DNA from: an uncultured Lachnospiraceae bacterium
GTDB lineage: Bacteria > Bacillota > Clostridia > Lachnospirales > Lachnospiraceae
DNA length: 11,897 nt
Assembly: GCA_947382415.1 (NCBI GenBank)
Contig: CANCYO010000078.1
Coordinates: 1 to 11,897 of the forward strand
Direction: 5' to 3'
Below the pieces are notes generated by a model. The model was not told the origin of the DNA. It did no database searches and worked only from the letters and a program-made list of their open reading frames with translations. The translations under genes were made by a program, and so were the position numbers. Positions 7,061 through 11,897 of this stretch are shown here, one piece after another (position 1 is the first letter of the stretch; each line of letters opens with the position of its first letter).

Positions 7061-8364
7061 TGGGCGGACAAAACGGACCGGATAAACTGCAGAGGAAGGT
7101 TTTGGAGCAGCTTCTGGATTCTTATGAAAAGAGCAAGACCTTTCAGGGCGATAATCAGGTAAAGCAGAGTTTTTCGGTGCAGATTGCGAAGCTTTTTCCC
7201 AGATATGGCGACGATGCGGAGTATGATTACTTTTGTCAGGTCAATGAGGCCATGGAAGAGTTGTGTGACGCTGCACTGATCACTGTGGAATATGAGAGAA
7301 AGGGTGTGCTGAGAAAGGCCGTCCTGAATCCGGAGAATCTGGATGCCTGCTATGACTGGCTGGGGCGGACGCCCCGGAGGCAGGAACAGCAGGCGCTGTA
7401 TAATGTCTGGGAGAAACTGTCCGGGGAGCTGACCGAGGATTGTCTTCTGCCATTGCGAAGATATATTGCAGCACAGTATCTCAGAATAGAGAAAAACCGG
7501 AATGTGGAGTATTATAGTCATGATCGTCAGGACTATTGTGAACTTCTTCAGGCGGCGGTGGCTGTGCTGAAAAACCGGGAGGAGATATTTATACGAAATT
7601 TTTCCATAAAAGTATTTCATGACTCCAAGCGGATGGAACAGTTGGCCGGCAGACTCACCTCGCTGTTGTATCAATATGGTGAATTTCAGGAAAAAGGAAC
7701 TGTTCTGGAGGAATGCGGTATTGTCCACACACCCACCTATGTGATGCTGAAAGGAAATGTAAAACTGACGCTGGGCGGCCAGGAGCTGGATATGTCTTTG
7801 CTGCAGGGGGATATCGCTTTGTCCACGGAGTCCCTGAAGAGTCTGCAGGATATCGCGGTGCCTGGAGCGCGGGTGGTAACGGTGGAGAATCTCACGAGCT
7901 TTCATGACTATGCTGCGGGAGAAGATTGTGTGATCTATCTTGGCGGATTCCACAATCAGGTGAAGCGGGATTTTCTGCTGCGTTTGTATGAGAGAAACCG
8001 AGAGAAAGAATACCGGCATTTTGGGGATATCGACGCGGGCGGTTTTTATATTCTGGAGCATTTGAAAAGGAAGACGGGAATCGGTTTTCGTACGCTGTAT
8101 ATGGATGTAGAGACATTGCGGCTGTATCAGGGGGATGCAAAGCCTCTGACGGAGAACGACAGGAAGCGCCTCATACAGTTGAAAGCGGAGCTGGACGGGG
8201 GCAGGAGCCAAAAAGACGGAGCGGCGGATTATGGAGCGGCGAATGATAGAATAGAGGATTACGGAGCTGTGATCGACTATATGTTGGAGCACAACTGTAA
8301 ACTGGAGCAGGAGGTGGTCTGGTGTGAAACAGTCCCCGGACAGGCTCCGTGGGAGATTGAATAA
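7057..8364 (+). CDS. jetD: Wadjet nuclease JetD (Toprim, topoisomerase VI-like)
   Basis: JetD is the effector of Wadjet, a topoisomerase VI-related nuclease that cuts DNA after the JetABC motor has stalled on a small circle. The product is about 435 residues. The N-terminal half (DUF3322-like) is a winged-helix/helical region. The C-terminal half (DUF2220-like) is the Toprim domain, with the acidic residue E277 in VVTVENLTSF and the D-x-D pair D324/D326 in FGDIDAGGF. The conserved FHDSKRMEQL segment is also typical. Start choice is open: GTG at 7057 (overlap GTGA with jetC) has better spacing from GGAGGAG (7042-7048), while ATG at 7060 is the stronger codon; they differ by one residue. A hydrophilic low-complexity loop with an in-frame 11-bp near-repeat lies near the C-terminus. 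Confidence 0.95.
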   Translation: MMGGQNGPDKLQRKVLEQLLDSYEKSKTFQGDNQVKQSFSVQIAKLFPRYGDDAEYDYFCQVNEAMEELCDAALITVEYERKGVLRKAVLNPENLDACYDWLGRTPRRQEQQALYNVWEKLSGELTEDCLLPLRRYIAAQYLRIEKNRNVEYYSHDRQDYCELLQAAVAVLKNREEIFIRNFSIKVFHDSKRMEQLAGRLTSLLYQYGEFQEKGTVLEECGIVHTPTYVMLKGNVKLTLGGQELDMSLLQGDIALSTESLKSLQDIAVPGARVVTVENLTSFHDYAAGEDCVIYLGGFHNQVKRDFLLRLYERNREKEYRHFGDIDAGGFYILEHLKRKTGIGFRTLYMDVETLRLYQGDAKPLTENDRKRLIQLKAELDGGRSQKDGAADYGAANDRIEDYGAVIDYMLEHNCKLEQEVVWCETVPGQAPWEIE

Positions 8365-8385
8365 CAGCAGGGGGTATCGTTGTAG

Positions 8386-9741
8386 ATGAATACGGATATG
8401 ACACAGGGCGCGGCTATGAAATCCATGCTGCGTTTTGCCGTTCCAATGATTTTGGGCAATCTTTTGCAGCAATGTTATAATGTGGCGGATACGCTGATTG
8501 TAGGACGGTTTCTGGGGCCCTATGCGCTGGCCGCGGTGGGGTCTTCCTTTGCGCTCATGACCTTTTTGACTTCGATCCTGTTGGGGCTTTGTATGGGAAG
8601 TGGGACTTATTTTTCCATTCGATACGGAGAGCGGGATGAGAGAGGGCTGCAAGAGGGAATCTGCGCGTCCTTTGTGCTGATCCTGAGCCTGACCGTTCTG
8701 TTGAATGTTCTGGTGTTTGTCTTGCTTGAGGCGATTCAGCCGTTTCTGCAGGTGCCGGAAGAAGTGTGGGGAGATATGCGCAGTTATCTGGCAGTCATAT
8801 TCTGTGGAATTTTTGCCACCTTTTTGTATAATTATTTTGCCTCTCTCCTGCGGGCTGTGGGGAATTCCGTAGTGCCATTAATCTTTCTGGCGGTTTCGGC
8901 TATTTTGAATATTGGGCTTGATCTGTGGTTTGTGGTCGGGCTGGAGCGTGGAGTGTCCGGGGCGGCGGAGGCCACGGTGATCGCTCAGTACCTGTCGGGA
9001 ACCGGCATCACAGTGTACGCCCTGCTCCGTGTCCCCTATCTGAAAATGGGGCGGGAAGCCCGCCGTTTTCGGTGGAGCTGCATGCGGGAGATCGCCGGTT
9101 TTTCGGTACTTACCTGTGTACAGCAGTCGGTTATGAATCTGGGGATCCTGCTGGTGCAGGGAGTGGTCAACAGCTTTGGACCCGTGGTGATGGCAGCCTT
9201 TGCCGCCGCGGTGAAGATAGACGCCTTCGCCTATATGCCGGTTCAGGATTTTGGCAATGCCTTTTCCACCTTTATAGCCCAGAATTTCGGCGCGGGCAAG
9301 AGAGAGCGCATACGCGCCGGGTTTCGGGGAGCTGTAGCGGTATCTGTGGGATTTTGTGCAGTGGTATCAATGGCTGTTTGGATATTTGCCCGGCCGCTGA
9401 TGCTTCTGTTTGTGAAAGCCGAGGAGGAGGCCATCATTGCGGAGGGGGTCCGGTATCTGCGGATTGAGGGCAGTTTTTATTTCGGAATCGGATGCCTGTT
9501 TTTATTGTATGGGCTTTACCGGGCCTTGGGAAAGCCGGGCATGTCGGTGGTGCTTACGGTTATTTCCCTTGGAACGCGGGTGGTTCTGGCATATGTATTA
9601 TCTGCGGTTCCTGCAATCAATGTGGTGGGTATCTGGTGGGCAGTGCCCATCGGCTGGATTCTGGCGGATGTCACCGGATTTGTCTATTATTTCAGAAGGC
9701 GGGAGCGGCTGATTGGCCGGTTGCCTAATGTGTCCCTGTGA
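8386..9741 (+). CDS. MATE-family multidrug/metabolite efflux transporter
   Basis: This 451-residue membrane protein belongs to the MATE family, which exports drugs or metabolites using a Na+ or H+ gradient. It shows about 12 hydrophobic segments in two homologous halves. The first half opens with FAVPMILGNLLQQCYNVADT and VGRFLGPYALAAVGSS, a hallmark of the family. The second half repeats the pattern (SVLTCVQQSVMNLGILLVQG, then GNAFSTFIAQNFGAGKRERI). The substrate cannot be told. The ATG lies 21 bases after the jetD stop with AGGGGG (8369-8374) upstream, so it is probably co-transcribed with jetABCD, although MATE pumps are not a known part of Wadjet. I saw no terminator before or after it. 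Confidence 0.93.
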   Translation: MNTDMTQGAAMKSMLRFAVPMILGNLLQQCYNVADTLIVGRFLGPYALAAVGSSFALMTFLTSILLGLCMGSGTYFSIRYGERDERGLQEGICASFVLILSLTVLLNVLVFVLLEAIQPFLQVPEEVWGDMRSYLAVIFCGIFATFLYNYFASLLRAVGNSVVPLIFLAVSAILNIGLDLWFVVGLERGVSGAAEATVIAQYLSGTGITVYALLRVPYLKMGREARRFRWSCMREIAGFSVLTCVQQSVMNLGILLVQGVVNSFGPVVMAAFAAAVKIDAFAYMPVQDFGNAFSTFIAQNFGAGKRERIRAGFRGAVAVSVGFCAVVSMAVWIFARPLMLLFVKAEEEAIIAEGVRYLRIEGSFYFGIGCLFLLYGLYRALGKPGMSVVLTVISLGTRVVLAYVLSAVPAINVVGIWWAVPIGWILADVTGFVYYFRRRERLIGRLPNVSL

Positions 9742-10058
9742 GAAGATGTATAAATAATACTGAAATAACTATCATAATATTCCCTTAATCCTGCAAAGAA
9801 AACTTAATTTTTATCAATATAGCTCCAAAATACTGCATGCCATTGCTGCAGCCTGCCAATTTGCCGGACTTACTTACCGGCTTGCTCAACCCGGATTGTC
9901 ATTTACAATCGGAGTAGCTATCAAAATCAATAAAAGATAAGTGCCGGAATCCGGACAACAGAGGCCAACAATTTTTTATCAGTGATACTCCTATTGCTGG
10001 AAATGAGATTAATAACAATATAGTGTCAAATGCAATGTGAAATCTCATAAATAGTAAT

Positions 10059-10312
10059 TTAAAGTATAAATATATATGCAAGTAAGTGATGCCTACCCAT
10101 ATGTTTTGAAATTTCAAAGCCTTTAAAATATGGATGAAATTCTTCTCGTTTGAAATAGCCTAAAGCTGAGATTGCATGTTAATGCCTCCACCAAGTCCAA
10201 CGCTTGTTGCAGCTATTTTTAGAGATGCGATTAAAATAGGAGCCGCGGCACCGCCGGTCGCTGCAGTTGCAATAACACCAATTGCAATTGCTGAAGAACT
10301 ATCCCTTTGTAG
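10059..10312 (-). pseudogene. Possible remnant of a polymorphic-toxin/RHS C-terminal region
   Basis: On the minus strand a 50-codon open stretch (10312 down to 10163) has no start codon of its own that fits. It reads as an Ala/Gly/Ile-rich hydrophobic segment (AIAIGVIATAATGG, then GLGGGINMQSQL), like the hydrophobic segments found ahead of toxin tips in RHS and related proteins. A frame change near 10164 leads into a second open stretch (10166 to 10059) with a different, charged character (GYFKREEFHPYFKGFEISKH). Being downstream of a same-strand RHS gene, it fits an orphan, decayed toxin tail. The resemblance is by eye only; chance or another protein family remains possible. Confidence 0.35.
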
Positions 10313-10413
10313 TCAACAACTGGGAGGATGTCAGCCCGTTTTTCCAGTTCCCTGATGAAGTACGCCGTATCATGTACACAACAAATATAATTGAGGGGCT
10401 AAACCGACAGTAA
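10291..10413 (+). pseudogene. IS256-family transposase fragment
   Basis: The + frame from 10291 translates to about 40 residues matching the C-terminal region of IS256/mutator-type transposases: NNWEDVSPFFQFPDEVRR followed by IMYTTNIIEGLNRQ. In the family this segment is followed by the conserved LRK stretch, but here it hits TAA at 10411 and resemblance stops abruptly. Neither the catalytic DDE domain nor terminal inverted repeats are present, so this is a dead relic that marks an old insertion or recombination joint. It has no start or ribosome binding site. Confidence 0.85.
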
Positions 10414-10474
10414 GATAATCGACAACAAAATCATACTCATGATTCGACATAATATTATACATATCTGAATCTTA

Positions 10475-10864
10475 TCAGAAGGACTTTTCCTCCATAGACA
10501 CAGAAAAATTTACCGCCTCGAACATTTCTTTAATTATTTGATATGTGCACTTTCCAAAATAGTTTTTACACTTTTCAAATTGTTCTTTATTACATATTAA
10601 CCTTTCTAGCACACTAAATAAAATTACTTTATCCGAATATTTTTCATGTAATAATAAAACTTCTTCTATAAATTTAAATATTTTTTCTAACGCTGCAACC
10701 TTATTTTCAACAAGGTTTTCTTCAATATAAGGAGTGAAAATATCTCCAAATACAACATGACTGCCTGTTTCATCTCCTTCCTGCCAAATTACTTCATCAT
10801 AATACTTTTGTTTTAATTCAGGAAATCTATTAATCAATAATTGATTTAATTGTGCACTTTTCAT
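10475..10864 (-). CDS. Putative immunity protein for the RHS toxin
   Basis: This is a 129-residue acidic, helical, soluble protein with no signal peptide. It follows the RHS toxin gene with a one-base TAATG overlap, and AGGTGG (minus strand, 10871-10876) sits six bases before its ATG, so toxin and partner are translationally coupled. That position is standard for a cognate immunity gene. The sequence (INRFPELKQKYYDEVIWQEG, HVVFGDIFTPYIEENL) resembles small immunity-type proteins of the DUF7674 sort, though I hold the family name loosely. Its role would be to bind and neutralise the toxin tip encoded just upstream. It is strongly AT-rich, like the tip and unlike the RHS core. Confidence 0.75.
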   Translation of the reverse strand: MKSAQLNQLLINRFPELKQKYYDEVIWQEGDETGSHVVFGDIFTPYIEENLVENKVAALEKIFKFIEEVLLLHEKYSDKVILFSVLERLICNKEQFEKCKNYFGKCTYQIIKEMFEAVNFSVSMEEKSF

Positions 10865-11897
10865 TAATATCCACCTAACTCCAATGCTGATTTTAACTCA
10901 TTTAATAAATTTGTAGCAATTTCTAAATCATTATCACTCAAATTTTGCTTTGCTATTTTATTTTCCAATTTTCTAACTTTTTCTATACCTTTTTGAATAT
11001 GCGATTTGCCCCCAACTAATTCTCCGGTTGTCAATTCATGGCGAATTGCATCTGCTAAACCTCCATCTCCAATCGCTGCTCCCTGACGATACATTTCATT
11101 AATACAATTTTTGAGTTTAGTATTAGAAACTGCGTCTAATAATTGATCTCGTACACTTGAAGATGCCCCTTTTTGTAATAACTTTGCCCCGTCAGCAATA
11201 TCGTCCGCTTTCTTGAACCACTTAAGACCATCTTCAATATCATCTGCCTTTCCTGCCAATTTCGCAATGCGTAGACCTTTAACTCCTTCTCCTACACAAG
11301 TTACAAATGGAACAAGATCTGCTACATCGCCTGCCAGGCATGCCCATGCCCAAGGATCTTTGGGATGGCTGTATACATCTACAATGCTTCCTGACAAAGT
11401 TACTATGTCAAAAACAGTTTCTACAACTGTTCCACTACTGTCTTTGTTGTTGACAGGATTATTTTCACCATAGGAAAATAAATTTTTGCAATTTATAGAC
11501 GCTGTGGCTATCATCAACGCATTCAGGCTGTCTGCACTTATAAATCTTCTGATTTCAGGGTCATAGTATCTTGCATTCAGGTTGTAGAAGCCTGTTTCGA
11601 TATCATAGTAATATCCCCTATAGCGAAAAGGATTCTTGTTAAGAATGCCATCAGTATCAATCCCTTTGGTAGCTTCGGTGACACTGACAGGTCTGCCCCA
11701 GAGATCGTATTCGTAGGTACCGATGAGTCTGGAGTCGCTGTTCCGGTAGATGGCGGTGATGTCTCCCTGAAGGTTTCTGGCATAAAAATAGCTGACCTCT
11801 GCTTTTGTGCCTTTCTTGTAGGTCAGGGTGGTCACTTTTCCCGTGGCATCGTAGTAGTAGCGCAGGGTCTCGTCTCCGGTCTGTTCGGAGAGGAGGA
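10864..11897 (-). CDS. RHS-repeat polymorphic toxin, 3' end (5' truncated by window)
   Basis: This is the C-terminal ~344 residues of an RHS/YD-repeat protein; the frame stays open to the right edge. YD-type repeats are visible (RYYYDATGKVTTLTYKKG, ARNLQGDITAIY, YEYDLWGRPVSVTEA), followed by the hallmark RHS core end (PFRYRGYYYDIETGFYNLNA, then ARYYDPEIRRFISADS) and the SYGENNPVNNKDSSG junction. After it come a pretoxin-like stretch (DVADLVPFVTCVGEGVKGL) and a tip of about 100 residues with the pattern GDGGLADAIRHELTTGELVG and a nearby KSHIQKG. From memory this recalls the C-terminal nuclease domains of Bacillus LXG toxins such as YobL, so RNase activity is a reasonable guess. RHS proteins form a shell that encloses the tip and delivers it to neighbouring cells. 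The tip is much more AT-rich than the core. Confidence 0.9.
   Translation of the reverse strand, partial: LLSEQTGDETLRYYYDATGKVTTLTYKKGTKAEVSYFYARNLQGDITAIYRNSDSRLIGTYEYDLWGRPVSVTEATKGIDTDGILNKNPFRYRGYYYDIETGFYNLNARYYDPEIRRFISADSLNALMIATASINCKNLFSYGENNPVNNKDSSGTVVETVFDIVTLSGSIVDVYSHPKDPWAWACLAGDVADLVPFVTCVGEGVKGLRIAKLAGKADDIEDGLKWFKKADDIADGAKLLQKGASSSVRDQLLDAVSNTKLKNCINEMYRQGAAIGDGGLADAIRHELTTGELVGGKSHIQKGIEKVRKLENKIAKQNLSDNDLEIATNLLNELKSALELGGY

Larger units (their letters stand above)
9742..10474. other. Gene-poor debris region between two island halves
   Basis: About 730 bases hold no intact gene. I see fragments only: a transposase piece near the right side, a possible broken toxin tail on the minus strand, and short open stretches on both strands at 9790-9942 without start, binding site or recognisable product. 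One of these, on the + strand, reads KILHAIAAACQFAGLTYRLA, which looks protein-like but which I do not recognise. There is a small inverted repeat (GCCGG 9863-9867, CCGGC 9877-9881) with no T-run, so not a convincing terminator. No terminator is clear for either the MATE gene or the converging immunity gene. Confidence 0.7.

Noticed and set aside
6943..8652. 569-codon open frame on the minus strand
   Set aside because: It lies antisense to jetC, jetD and the MATE gene, which have clear conserved motifs; the translation is low-quality (rich in H, I, L, Q, R) and matches no family. It is a codon-bias shadow.
9863..9881. GCCGG/CCGGC inverted repeat as a terminator after the MATE gene
   Set aside because: Only five base pairs with a nine-base loop, over 120 bp from the stop, and no T-run on either side.
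9899..10117. 72-codon minus-strand ORF in the debris region
   Set aside because: Aromatic and Ile-rich composition, no ribosome binding site, not recognisable, and in a different frame from the more plausible toxin-remnant fragments.
10176..10355. 59-codon + strand ORF starting MLMPPPSPTLVAAIF, possibly a small bacteriocin-like peptide
   Set aside because: No good ribosome binding site; its 3' part runs out of frame through the transposase relic, and its hydrophobic part mirrors the minus-strand Ala/Gly segment. More likely chance.

Overview
The window looks like accessory chromosome from a Gram-positive, low-to-mid GC anaerobe, most likely a Clostridia/Lachnospiraceae-type gut bacterium. 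This is inferred from strong GGAGG-type ribosome binding sites, gene content and codon use; no taxonomic marker gene is present. The central genes are moderately GC-rich, while the left and right ends are clearly more AT-rich, as expected of a mosaic island.

Layout. (1) 1-140: six perfect 10-bp tandem repeats, then a degenerate purine-rich AAGTGA tail. (2) 146-775: a metallo-beta-lactamase-fold hydrolase. (3) 873-1654: a two-gene toxin-antitoxin module (UPF0175 antitoxin, DUF3368 PIN-domain toxin) with its own candidate promoter. (4) 1740-8364: a complete, intact four-gene Wadjet locus, jetA-jetB-jetC-jetD. It encodes a MukF-like kleisin, a MukE-like subunit, a MukB/SMC-like ATPase and a Toprim nuclease, all on the + strand with tiny gaps or overlaps. 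(5) 8386-9741: a MATE-family efflux transporter 21 bp behind jetD. (6) 9742-10474: gene debris, including a clear IS256-family transposase fragment and a possible broken polymorphic-toxin tail on the minus strand. (7) 10475-11897, minus strand: a small immunity-type gene and, overlapping it by one base, the 3' end of an RHS-repeat protein with a C-terminal toxin tip. The RHS gene runs off the right edge.

How it works together. Wadjet is an established defence system: the SMC-like JetABC complex extrudes DNA and JetD cleaves small circular DNA, restricting plasmids. The adjacent toxin-antitoxin pair could stabilise the locus or add a second layer of defence, but that is inference. The RHS toxin/immunity pair points to competition between cells rather than defence against mobile DNA. 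The debris between the two halves fits repeated recombination. The main defence system is therefore known, not new; the less ordinary points are the frame-invariant repeat, a low-complexity insert in the JetC coiled coil, the toxin-antitoxin pair abutting Wadjet, and the RHS tip with its nearby remnants.
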